Source: Pteria penguin (lineage: Eukaryota; Mollusca; Bivalvia; Pterioida; Pteriidae). Taken from it: 64,000 bases of DNA. The stretch spans positions 4,147,093 to 4,211,092 of the forward strand of contig CM068590.1 in the NCBI GenBank assembly GCA_035048485.1. Direction: 5' to 3'. A program made the position numbers and the translations under genes. Of the stretch, positions 29,401 through 40,133 are shown one piece after another (position 1 is the first letter of the stretch; each line of letters begins with the position of its first letter). Under the pieces are notes generated by a model, which worked only from the letters and a program-made list of their open reading frames with translations, did no database searches and was not told the DNA's origin.

Positions 29401-31410
29401 ATATACAGAGATGCTTCTTCATAGGGATATATAGAGATGCTTATTGATAGGGATAGATAGAGATGCTTATTGATAAGGATATATAGAAATGCTTAATGAT
29501 AGGGATATATAGAGTTGCTTATTGATAGGGATATATAGAGATGCTTATTGATAGGGATATATAGAAATGCTTATTGATAGGGATATATAGAGATGCTTAT
29601 TGATAGGGATATATAGAAATGCTTATTGATAGGGATATATAGAAAGCTTATTGATAGGGATATATAGAGATGCGTATTGAGAGGGATGTGTAGTGATCCT
29701 TATTGATAGGGATGTATAGAAATGCTTATTGATAGGGATATATAGAAATGCTTCTTGATAGGGATATATAGAGATGCGTATTGATAGGGATATATAGAAG
29801 TGCTTATTGATAGGGATATATAGAGATGCTTATTGATAGGGATATATAGAGATGCTTATTGATAGGGATATTAGAGATGCTTATTGATAGGGATATATAG
29901 AGATGCTTTTTGATAGGGATATATAAAAATGCTTATTGTTAGCGATATATAGAGATGCTTATTGATAGGGATATATAGAGATGCTTATTGATAAGGATAT
30001 ATAGAAATGCTTAATGATAGGGATATATAGAAATGCTTATTGATAGGGATATATAGAGATGTTTCTTCATAGGTATATATAGAGATGCTTATTGATAGGG
30101 ATATATAGAGATGCTTATTGATAAGGATATATAGAAATGCTTAATGATAGGGATATATAGAAATGCTTATTGATAGGGATATATAGAGATGTTTCTTCAT
30201 AGGTATATATAGAGATGCTTATTGATAAGGATATATAGAGTTGCTTTTTGATAAGGATATATAGAGATGCTTATTGATAGGGATATATAGAGATGCTTAT
30301 TGATAAGGATATACAGAAATGCTTATTGATAGAGATATATAGAATTGCTTATTGATAGCGATATATAGAGATGCTTATTGATAGGGATATATAGAAATAC
30401 TTATTGATAGAGATATATAGAGGTGCTTATTGATAGGGATATATAGTGATGCCTATTGATAGGGTATATAGAAATGCTTATTGATAGGGATATATAGAAA
30501 GCTTATCGATAGGGATATATAGAAATGCTTATTGATAGGGATAAATAGAGATGGTTATTGATAGGGATATATAGAGATGCTTATTGATAAGGATTTATAG
30601 AGTTCCTTATTGATAGGGATATATAGAGATGCTCATTGATAGGGATATATAGAAATGCTTATTGATAGGGATATATAGAGATGCTTTTTGATAGGGCTAT
30701 ATAGAGATGGTTATTCATAGGGATATATAGAGATGCTTATTGATAGGGATATATAGAGTTCCTTATTGATAGGGATATATAGAGATGCTCATTGATAGAG
30801 ATATATAGAAATGCTTATTGATAGGGATATATAGAGATGCTTATTGATAGGGATATATAGTGATCCTTATTGATAGGGATATATAGAAATGCTTATTGAT
30901 AGGGATATATAGAGATGCTTATTGATAGGGATATACAGAGATGTTTAGTGATAGAATTATTTAAAAATGCTTATTGATATGGATATATAGAAATGCATTT
31001 GATACGGATATATAGAGATGCGTATTGATAGGGATATATAGAGATGCTGATTGATAGGGATATATAGAAATGCTTATTGATAGGGATATATAGAGATGCT
31101 TATTGATAGGGATATATAGAGATGCTTATTGATAGGGATATATAGAAATGCTTCTTGATAGGAATATATAGAGATGCTTATTGATAGGTATATATAGAGA
31201 TGCGTATTGATAGGGATATATAGAGATGCTTATTGATAGGGATATATAGAAATGCTTATTGATAGGGATATATAGAGATGCTTATTGATAGGGATATATA
31301 GAGATGCTTATTGATAGGGATATATAGAGATGCGTATTGATAGAGATATATAGAGATGCTTATTGATAGGGATATATAGTGATCCTTATTGATAGGGATA
31401 TATAGAAATG
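26481..31410 (+). repeat. Satellite 4.6-kb block, second copy (about 4.93 kb)
   Basis: Tandem neighbour of 21881-26480. In the later part the offset is about 4,930 bp: 'gcctattgatagggtatat' is at 25521 and 30451, and 'gtttcttcataggt' at 25131 and 30061. The growth reflects extra monomers near 29600-29900. Correspondence ends at about 31410, where the phase no longer returns to the 'gcttattgctaggg' variant. Confidence 0.8.
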
Positions 31411-33912
31411 CTTATTGATAGGGATATATAGAGATGCTTATTGATAGGGATATACAGAGATGCTTATTGATTAAGATATATAGAAATGCTTCTTGATAGG
31501 GATATATAGAGATGCTTATTGATAGGGATATACAGAGATGTTTAGTGATAGAATTATTTTAAAATGCTTATTGATATGGATATATAGAAATGCATTTGAT
31601 ACGGATATATAGAGATGCGTATTGATAGGGATATATAGAGATGCTGATTGATAGGGATATATAGAAATGCTTATTGATAGGGATATATAGAGATGCTTAT
31701 TGATAGGGATATATAGAGATGCTTATTGATAGGGATATATAGAGATGCGTATTGATAGGGATATATAGAGATGCTTATTGATAGGGATATATGGAGATGC
31801 TTATTGATAGGGATATATAGAAATGCTTATTGATAGGGATATATAGAGATGCTTATTGATAGGGATATATAGAGATGCTTATTGATAGGGATATAAAGAG
31901 ATGCTTATTGATAGGGATATATACTTATCCTTATTGATAGAGATATATAGAAATGCTTATTGATTGGGATATATAGAGATGCTTATTGATAGGGATATAT
32001 AGAGATGGTTATTGATAGGGATATATAGAAATGCTTCTTGATAGGGATATATAGAGATGCTTATTGATAGGGATATATAGAGATGCTTATTGATAGGGAT
32101 ATATAGAGATGCGTATTGATAGAGATATATAGAGATGGTTATTGATAGGGATATATAGTGATCCTTATTGATAGGGATATATAGAAATGCTTATTGATAG
32201 GGATATATAGAGATGCTTATTGATAGGGATATACAGAGATGTTTAGTGATAGAATTATTTAAAAATGCTTATTGATATGGATATATAGAAATGCATTTGA
32301 TACGGATATATAGAGATGCGTATTGATAGGGATATATAGAGATGCTGATTGATAGGGATATATAGAAATGCTTATTGATAGGGATATATAGAGATGCTTA
32401 TTGATAGGGATATATAGAGATGCTTATTGTTAGGGATATATAGAGATGCGTATTGATAGGGATATATAGAGATGCTTATTGATAGGGATATATGGAGATG
32501 CTTATTGATAGGGATATATAGAAATGCTTATTGATAGGGATATATAGAGATGCTTATTGATAGGGATATATAGAGATGCTTATTGATAGGGATATAATGA
32601 GATGCTTTTTGATAGGGATATATACTTATCCTTATTGATAGAGATATATAGAAATGCTTATTGATTGGGATATATAGAGATGCTTATTGATAGGGATATA
32701 TAGAGATGGTTATTGATAGGGATATATAGAAATGCTTCTTGATAGGGATATATAGAGGTGCTTATTGATAGGGATATATAGAGATGTTTAGTGATAGGAT
32801 TATTTAGAAATGCTTATTGATATGGATATATAGAAATGCATTTGATACGGATATATAGAGATGCTTATTGATAGGGAAATATAGATATGCTTATTGATAG
32901 GGATATATAGAGATGCTTATTGATAGGGATATATAGAAATTCTTATTGATAGGGATATATAGAGATGCTTATTGATACGGATATCTAGAAATGCTTATTG
33001 ATAGGGATATATAGAGATGCTTTTTGATAGGGATATATAGAAATTCTTATTGATAGGGATATATAGAGATACTTATTGATAGAGATATATTGAGATGTTT
33101 ATGGATAGGAATATATAGAGAAGCTTATTCATAGGGATATATAGAGATGCTTACTCATAGGGATATATTGAGATGCTTGTTGATAGGGATATATAGAAAT
33201 GCTTATTGATAGGGATATATAGAGATGCTTATTGATAAAGATATATAGAAATGCTTTTTGATAGGGATATATAGAGATGCTTATTGATAGGGATATATAC
33301 GGATGCTTATTGATAGGGATATATAGAAATGCTTATTGATAGGGATATATAGAGGTGCTTATTGATAGGGATATATAGAAATGCTTATTGATAGGGATAT
33401 ATAGAGATGCCTATTGATAGGGATATATAGAGATGCTTATTGATAGGGATATATAGAGATGCATATTGATAGGGATATATAGAAATGCTTATTGATAGGG
33501 ATATATAGAGATGGTTATTGATAGGGATATATAGAGATGGTTATTGTTAGGGATATATGGAAATGCTTATTGATAGGGATATATAGAAATGCTTATTGAT
33601 AGGGATATATAGAGATGGTTATTGATAGGGATATATAGAAATGCTTATTGATAGGGATGTATAGAGATACTTATTGATAAGGATATATAGAGATGGATAT
33701 TGATAGGGATATATGGAAATGCTTATTGATAGGGATATATAGAAATGCTTATTGATAGGGATATATAGAGATGCTTATTGATAGGGATATATAGAGATGC
33801 TTATTGATAGGTATATATAGAAATGCTTATTGATAGGGATATATAGAGATGCTTATTGATAGGGATATATAGAAATTCTTATTGATAGGTATATATAGAG
33901 ATGCTTATGTAT

Positions 33913-34616
33913 CTTTGAAACGTAAACATGGATTTTACATAGCTTTGGATTTGTCATCTGAAAAGTTGCTTGATAAAGGTCGTGATGCCAAAGTTTGGCA
34001 ATACAGAGTGTTTGTGTTCCTTTACTTTTTATAGAAATAGTTATTTCTTTTCATGTATTTATTTATTTATTTACAATTAAAATACTCCAGTTCTGTACGC
34101 TTCGGCAAGCGATTTTTTAAAAATTGTATTCTTTTTATTACATGTATTTTAATCTATTATTGTCGTATGGAAAAATTTCGTGTTTCTTATTGTAAATAAA
34201 TGAATAAATTTATAATTAGATATATAGATAAATAATAAATAAATAAGCAAATGAATAAATAAGTGAAGTCCGTCGAGGAAGGCCGCTGGACAAAACGCAA
34301 GGAAAAGTAATGCCCTTACAAATAGATAAATAGATGAATAAATATATAAATGAATGAATGTATGAATTTAAAAATGTCTTGTTCGATATATTATACATAA
34401 TTTCCCGTCCCTTAATGCACATCTATGAAACAGCGATGTTAAGCTATTATTATTGTCTATGTGGATATACCCACATCATTATGTTGTATTTCAATTCAAA
34501 AGGAAGAGGTGGGGGAGGGGCGCTTTTGCATGTTCTTTTTAATGTAACTTTCATCATATTCAAACCCTTTTCTACAGACATTCATGATATATGTGTCAAT
34601 ATTCAGTAATTTCAAG
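33913..34616. other. AT-rich spacer right of the satellite
   Basis: Contains ATTT and AAAT simple repeats at about 34055-34070 and 34198-34350. No gene was recognised; short open frames on both strands are low-complexity. Confidence 0.5.
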
Positions 34617-34790
34617 AAGCTGGTGTGGCGCAGTAGACGAGGTGATCGGCTCGTGACCACGAGATCCAGGGTTCGACTCCCGCGGTATACACACATCAGT
34701 GTACTTTCCTTCGTATGAGACAAGAAAATCCAGGGCTTGCGTTATGGTAGATGTAGCACGTAAGACATTATTCAGCCTCGGTTGAGTCCG
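34617..34790 (+). mobile_element. Decayed tRNA-derived SINE
   Basis: The head carries an A-box-like 'tggtgtggcgcagtagacg' and a B-box-like 'gggttcgactccc' about 45 bp later, the spacing of an internal RNA polymerase III promoter. The following body resembles the SINE at 61416 ('gagaca..aaaatcc', then 'tggtag.tgt.gc.cgtaa'). The tail is short and T/A-rich. It is diverged, and the head does not fold as a full tRNA, so it is not called a tRNA gene. Confidence 0.6.
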
Positions 34791-35192
34791 TTGCATTTAT
34801 TTATTTGTGACGGTCTATTCATCTATATTTTATTATTAGTTATTGTTACATTTTTTCTTGAATGCACGTACAGCATATATCAGTCAGGTCAATAATTCAA
34901 AATGACAGGGGATGAATCTGCTTTGATTTGTCAATGAATCCGTTCATTAATTTATGGTAATTTATACTCAAAACTGTTTTTGTCACTAGTTTTCAGACTA
35001 TTAAAATAACAAATGGTCAATTCGGAGTTTGTGACATTCTAAACGTGTACCGCAATCAATATTCGTCTTTTGAAAATGCATTCAAAGAGAACCGTTTACC
35101 ATTAATCTATAAGAGTTCTTTATGGGGAAATATTTTTATCAACTATATTGATTTGTTTATAAATTTTTTTCTATATTTTTACTGAATTTCAG
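34791..35192. other. Likely intron or 5' flank of the B-box gene
   Basis: AT-rich sequence ending in a polypyrimidine-like stretch and 'actgaatttcag' at 35181-35192. That matches the acceptor-like end before the inverted paralogue at 48230, so an upstream non-coding exon is probable but was not located. Confidence 0.5.
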
Positions 35193-35225
35193 GCAATACT
35201 ATTGGTATATTAACAAAAGGTGCCG

Positions 35226-36230
35226 ATGGCAGATGCTGAAGCCAGCGACGATGCGCATGCGCAGTGGTCAGCCGTTTGCGATTACTGTGACAGTGCAGCA
35301 GAACATTATTGTAAACCATGCAGTATCAAACTCTGCTCACCCTGTAAAAACGAACATTTATCCAAGAAGGTTTACCGTCATCATGAAGTTGTCCCGAATA
35401 CGTCTGGTGTAGGACCTGCAAACACCACACAATGCGAGTGTTCGAATCATCCTGGAGAGCGTTGTCAACTTTACTGCCAACCATGTGAAGTTCCTGTGTG
35501 TCTGACATGTATCGTGGAGAATCACAATCAACACAAACTCATGAAAATTACTGATGCTTACGAGGCCATCAAACCCACAGCCATATTCCAACTGCAGACA
35601 TTGTCTCAGAATATCAGACCTCGTCTTCAAAAAGAATTGGAAGAATTAAGTAAGTCAGAAATGGACATCCATAGCACCATTGCCGATATCGAGCAGAAAA
35701 TGAAAGATAGCGCACAGCATATCCATAATGAGGTAGACGCCATACTGGCAGAGAACATGAAGGAAATACAGAAGATCAAGGATGATACTATTATGCCGCT
35801 GTTACAGGAAAAAGTCAGAAAAACCCAGGGGAATTTAGATCAGTGTGATGAGGAAATTCTCTCGTGTGACAAACATCTACGATCAGCTGACCCAACTGAC
35901 TTGCTGGAATTCATGAAACAACGGCTGGAGTCAGTGGATATGCCTACGAACCAGGTTGATGCTACTCAACTTCTTCCATCATTTACCCCAGGCCGTATAT
36001 CAAGAGAAAACCTACAAAGACAGTTTGGAAAACTAGTTACAATGGATCATACCAAGTCTTCAACCCCCACCGGTAGTAAATCAGAGTCAGAGGACATTAA
36101 AACAGACAACTCAAACAGGGATGGTAAAGTAGACACATTGTATACAAAACACGAGCAGAATAGCACAACATTAAAACTGCGCATCCCTTCAAGAAATCAG
36201 CCGCGCCATCTAAAGGGGACAATAAAATAG
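35226..36230 (+). CDS. Two-B-box coiled-coil protein lacking the NHL domain (TRIM-like, no RING)
   Basis: Predicted protein of 334 residues. The ATG at 35226 is chosen because it aligns with the start of the paralogue at 48196 (both begin MAD) and lies about 33 bp after a probable AG acceptor at 35192. The first B-box has cysteine pairs in CDYC, CKPC and CSPC, then histidines. The second runs through the CxNH-type pair, CQPC, CLTC and a terminal HxxH. A charged helical region rich in E, K, Q and L follows, the expected coiled coil. No RING finger precedes the boxes. The protein follows its paralogue until LKL, then switches to a short unrelated tail and stops, so the propeller is absent. The stop overlaps an AATAAA-type poly(A) signal at about 36221. 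It may be a truncated paralogue, a short adaptor-like protein, or a pseudogene with an open 5' half. Expression was not tested. Confidence 0.75.
   Translation: MADAEASDDAHAQWSAVCDYCDSAAEHYCKPCSIKLCSPCKNEHLSKKVYRHHEVVPNTSGVGPANTTQCECSNHPGERCQLYCQPCEVPVCLTCIVENHNQHKLMKITDAYEAIKPTAIFQLQTLSQNIRPRLQKELEELSKSEMDIHSTIADIEQKMKDSAQHIHNEVDAILAENMKEIQKIKDDTIMPLLQEKVRKTQGNLDQCDEEILSCDKHLRSADPTDLLEFMKQRLESVDMPTNQVDATQLLPSFTPGRISRENLQRQFGKLVTMDHTKSSTPTGSKSESEDIKTDNSNRDGKVDTLYTKHEQNSTTLKLRIPSRNQPRHLKGTIK
36220..36228 (+). promoter_or_regulatory. Possible poly(A) signal at the stop of the truncated B-box gene
   Basis: The sequence 'acaataaaatag' places an AATAAA hexamer directly on the stop codon. This position is unusually early for a 3' UTR signal; the next U-rich stretch lies at about 36240-36290. 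Confidence 0.35.
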
Positions 36231-37104
36231 CATTTTGGAGCATTTTCTTCTGTTTTCTAATTGCTAAAATATTTCTGTTGAATTATTTTAGATTTTGCAA
36301 TATTTTTAGGTTATCATGTTTATCAGTTATATTACAATAATTCTTATGATTTCTATAAAATACGAAAACGAAACAGAATGCCCGAAACATGACGTCCAGA
36401 TCGCATAAATCCGTCACGTGGGTTAGCATCGCGTAAGCGTTACGTCCCTTGACGCCATACGCAATAGGTATGACATATATAATATTTCATGTATAGAAGC
36501 AAAGTAAAAAGTCGTGGAAAGCCCGCCGACTTCGAGTGCTATTCGAGCTGCACTGCGGATTTGACTGAAGGGTTTGCGGTCCGGACAGTGGATCTGTGTT
36601 CGGGTCTCGGCGTGCCCTTATCGTGTGTAGATATGTCTACAATTGCAAGATGTTAGAGCGCGCTAACGTCAGGTTGCTCGTGTCGGAGTATAAACACGGC
36701 ACGGCAGACCATACGCTGTTAAAGGGAGCTCGACAGCAGTCACAATTTGGAAACTGAACGATCATGTTCATTCACTTTATACATAAAACTGAAATATCAC
36801 TGAGTGACATCAAAACACCTTCTTTCTCGAATATACTTTTTATGAAAGTAATAGATTTCAGAGTGAAATGCGGAGCATTCGGGAGGGAGAGAACAAAAAA
36901 AAAAAAAAAATAATAATAATAAATGAATAAAAAAATTATAATAATAAATAAAGAAAGAAAAGGAAATCTACAGCCCTACCATTTTTTTTTCAGTGCCTCG
37001 TCGAGGCAGGATAATAAACAATTCACACACCATTTTTGCTTACTTTCTCCAAGTCAGTTTTGCAGCTGCGGCGTCTTTTGTCATACCTGTGTGTCTCTAG
37101 ATCC
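36231..37104. other. Non-coding spacer
   Basis: No gene was recognised. It contains A-rich and AAT-type simple sequence at 36894-36960. A 'gtgttcgggtctcgg' stretch near 36596 faintly resembles a polymerase III B-box, without a convincing A-box partner. Confidence 0.45.
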
Positions 37105-37331
37105 GGGTCCGGCGCCATAAACTGAGAATATACATGTACTTAAGTCAAAAATTCATATTCTTCTGTTCATCAATGAATTAATAACTGGAATTTGGATTTT
37201 ATTTAGTTTTATTCTACTGATAAATAGAATTTAACCATTCTGCATTAAAAATTATTTGAACGTTTGATAATGGAATATATTAAAATGAAATTTTTGACTT
37301 AAGTATATTCTCAGTTTATGGCGCCGGACCC
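37105..37331. mobile_element. MITE-like element with long terminal inverted repeats (227 bp)
   Basis: The left end starts 'gggtccggcgccataaactg', and the right end is its inverse, ending 'ctcagtttatggcgccggac'. The arms pair over about 45 bp, interrupted by a small insertion ('catg' region near 37133) in the left arm. The interior is AT-rich and non-coding. A clear target-site duplication was not identified, so the superfamily is unresolved. Confidence 0.8.
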
Positions 37332-39121
37332 TGGAACTTTTGTCGTACAGTTAAGTCCGATCTCTTCCTTTGCTTAGTACAAGTAAATTATTGAATCTAT
37401 CCACCCTGATTTCAGTGGTTCATTTTCAAAGCATAGGGTTCAAGGAACACGAATGTCACATGCAGTTACTGGTAAGTTGTTACCAGACATGTGACGGTTT
37501 GTTTATTTCATTGTTGTTATCGTCAGAGTCGACGATATTTCTGTCATATATTTGACGACTTATCGATGTGCAGGCGATATTCGAAGCTAGCTTGACCTCC
37601 TGTCGGGCACCCTGGCCATGGATAGGTAGGGTTATTTGGGGTTCGAACTTACGACCTCAGGATGACTCCTTACGTGTTAAGCATACACTGCAAAAGCCAC
37701 ATTTTGCAATAATAAGCTTTTAGACTTTTGTACTTTCTGTTTTGAGTGATTTAATCGTAAAACAAATTGATTGAGAAACACGAATTTCTTCTGTAGTAGC
37801 TTTGATAGTATTAAGGGGTGATTACAAAACAAAACAGTCAAGTTCGAAGACAGGGCAGAAGGACGGACAGACACCGGATAAGTTGAACCTCACAAGCGCC
37901 GTCGACAAATTGCTGTTTTGGAGTTGATGTAAAAAATTGGCCCTGTTTTCTTCTTCGATTCCTGCAATATCAAATGCTGTCAGAGTGGGTTAAGTTTTCG
38001 TTGAATATTTCCGATGACGCAACTTAACGTCATTGTGACGTAATTTGTTAGTCATGATCATGTTATGATATGTTTGAATAAAAAACATTCGTTGATAAAC
38101 AATAAAGACACAAAAATGATGTCCAACCTTTATTTCTTTACTGACCTTCATGGAAAACGAGAGTAGGTAAGCCCGCTTACAGCAATGCCAATAGGCGATT
38201 TTCAAGTAACCGGAAAGGACAGTCAAAAACCCAGATTAAACATGTTAGACTACGGACAACTGATTGTGACGTCATACGTGGTAGAAGCACTGACGTGATG
38301 TATCCAAAAATAAGATTAAATACGCCATAGATAAATATCGCAATGTCCATAGTTTGGATATAACTTGGAAATTGTCTATTTGCTCAGCTTTCAGCTCAAA
38401 GCTCAGAGCTCAGAATACACCGATCCACATTCGTCTTATGTCAAGCACTTTAGCGCAAAATACGACTATGATGACGTCATGCAAGGTTGGACAAGTCGGA
38501 CATTTGATTTTGACGTCATAAGCATAACAATCAAAAGTCCGCCAAACATCGGTTTCTGTGCTGTAAAGTGGATCGGTGTATTGTTCCATGGGACGCTTTT
38601 TTTCCACAAATCTCAGCTGAGCAAAATTATTTAACGCTGTCAAAATATTCCGTAGGGACTGACGTGATATATCGGTTGGTTAAATCTCTATATGACGTTT
38701 TGGCCAGTGGCCTTTATCAAACGATTATTAACATTCCATTTCATTCTACATCTACACAATGAAACATAAAAATGAAAAACGGACAATTAAAAATTAAATA
38801 AACTGTTAAAACAATAAAGTATAGACGTTTCAAGGGTGTGGTACGAAAGGATGCGTAGTTTGCGGTATTATTATAAATAGTTTAGATATGGAAATTCCAC
38901 ACATAGGGAAGATTGAAACAAGTATGAATAAATTTTTTCCCAATTTTACATGATAAAAGGGCAATACCAGACAAATGCAAAATTGCTGTTTGGATTTGCG
39001 TTAAATTACTGTGACGTCACATTCCAAGCGTTAACGTCATGGTAAAAATTCCAGCAAACAGTAGTTTGTCCAGTATAAGACCCCTTACATCATTTAAAAT
39101 CGGAAAAAGGTCTATTGCAAA
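37332..39121. other. Non-coding spacer with dispersed repeat fragments
   Basis: No gene was recognised. Near 37645 the minus strand carries 'aagttcgaacccc', resembling a B-box, so an old SINE is possible there. From 38000 to 39030 there are repeated TGACGTCA-type palindromes and segments resembling 62880-63000. Open frames here are short and lack family features. Confidence 0.45.
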
Positions 39122-39400
39122 TCAATCAATGTGGTATGTGGGCTAAGGTGTGATATCTGCGATAAGGTTGTAAACGTCGGAGAAACGGAAAGGACGATTG
39201 GCGAACGTGTAAAAGAACACATAACAGACATCAGACACAAAAGAAATAAGGCAGTTTCAATACATTTTAATTCTGTAGACTAGTATATCAAATCTAAAGT
39301 TAATTAATATAGAATTCTAACACTACAGGAAGGCAAGAGAAGTACATTGGATTGAGACTTTAACTACCACCATATCGTTCGGAATTTAAAAAAAAGTAGC
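39122..39400 (+). pseudogene. Decayed GIY-YIG endonuclease domain of a retroelement
   Basis: In one frame the translation contains a CxxC pair (CDIC), then VNVGETERTIGERVKEH, then DIRHKRNK and SIHFN. This is the order seen in GIY-YIG nuclease domains attached to some reverse transcriptases: a VGET core, an R on the following helix, then an H. Stops interrupt it at about 39281 (after NSVD), 39308 and 39347, so it is dead. The reverse-transcriptase part was not found upstream. Family knowledge suggests a Penelope-like or related element; the assignment rests on motif recognition only. Confidence 0.65.
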
Positions 39401-39418
39401 AATTCGGAATGATATGGT
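39369..39418. repeat. Short hairpin (18-bp arms)
   Basis: 'accatatcgttcggaatt' at 39369-39386 pairs with 'aattcggaatgatatggt' at 39401-39418 with two mismatches and a 14-base A-rich loop. It sits at the end of the decayed nuclease domain. Confidence 0.7.
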
Positions 39419-40133
39419 CCGATTATTAAATAGGAGAACAGCAGTTTTCACAAGAAATAAATTTTACTTTGTCTTTGTCTATACCATGCTGAACTAGACG
39501 GTCTGTAGTTCATCGCTGGGTAAAATATATTTAAGTTGATGTTTTTCCCATTTTAAAACAATACTTACATGGAACTTACATGCTATTTTTGCCGGGATTT
39601 TCATTAGAACGTTACTGCTAACACAGCTACGTTAGAATGCAATGACGTAATTTTTACGGCATGGAATGAAACATAAGATCAATTGGAAAACAAGTTGAAT
39701 TGTGAGAACTGGATGTCGATACTTCTGCTGCCGGATATCCACTATATGGACTTTTGAATTTTATATATATATAGAATAAGTGTCTTATTTTGTGTTTTCA
39801 TACAGAAATATAGTACAATGGCTGATGCATTTATTAGATATAATCATATGTGGTTTATTGTACATATATACGCAATTTCATTTAAATATCTTCTTGATAT
39901 ATAAAGGAATGAATTTAAGTTATAATTGAGGGATCGCCAAATCCAACTTTAACCACGCCTATTACGTAGTTTCATTGTGACGTCACAGTTAATATCATGT
40001 TTGACGGGCCATTTATTTATGACGCCATAACGAAAAAGTGTGCCAAAAGGTGTGATGTCGGGCATTTGACGATAAACCAATTACACAGAAATGGCGGGAA
40101 AAAAAAGAAAGAGATGATACTATATACCCGAGC
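39419..40133. other. Non-coding spacer
   Basis: AT-rich with no recognisable gene. It includes a TGACGTCA palindrome near 39979 and a nearby 'tatgacgccataac' variant at about 40018. Confidence 0.45.

Larger units (their letters stand above)
2295..33912 (+). repeat. 26-bp satellite array, about 31.6 kb, about 1,200 monomers
   Basis: A continuous head-to-tail array with a 26-bp monomer. The conserved core reads gatagggatatatagaga, followed by a variable tgcttatt-type end. Recurrent variants sit at fixed monomer positions: agaga/agaaa, gctt/gcgt/ggtt/gttt, gataggg/gataagg/gttagcg, and shortened gatatta monomers. One consensus monomer holds 9 A, 9 T, 7 G and 1 C on the plus strand. No orientation switch or inserted gene was seen from end to end. 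Because 26 is not a multiple of 3 and the monomer contains TAG on one strand and TAA on the other, all six frames are closed throughout. Edges are sharp: the left begins just after 'aaatgatagg' and the right ends after 'atgcttatg' near 33910. Confidence 0.97.

Noticed and set aside
2295..33912. CRISPR array
   Set aside because: Units are contiguous with no unique spacers, monomers vary freely, and the context is eukaryotic.
2295..33912. Centromere or telomere assignment
   Set aside because: Size and structure are compatible with heterochromatin, but the monomer is not telomeric and nothing in the sequence proves centromere function.
34621..34692. tRNA gene
   Set aside because: Box A and B are present, but the acceptor and anticodon stems do not pair properly and a SINE body follows.
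35220..35225. GTG as start codon of the truncated B-box gene
   Set aside because: The organism is eukaryotic and an ATG at 35226 aligns with the paralogue's start.
36560..36640. SINE head or tRNA-like sequence near 'gtgttcgggtctcgg'
   Set aside because: Only a weak B-box resemblance, no clear A-box, tail or shared body.
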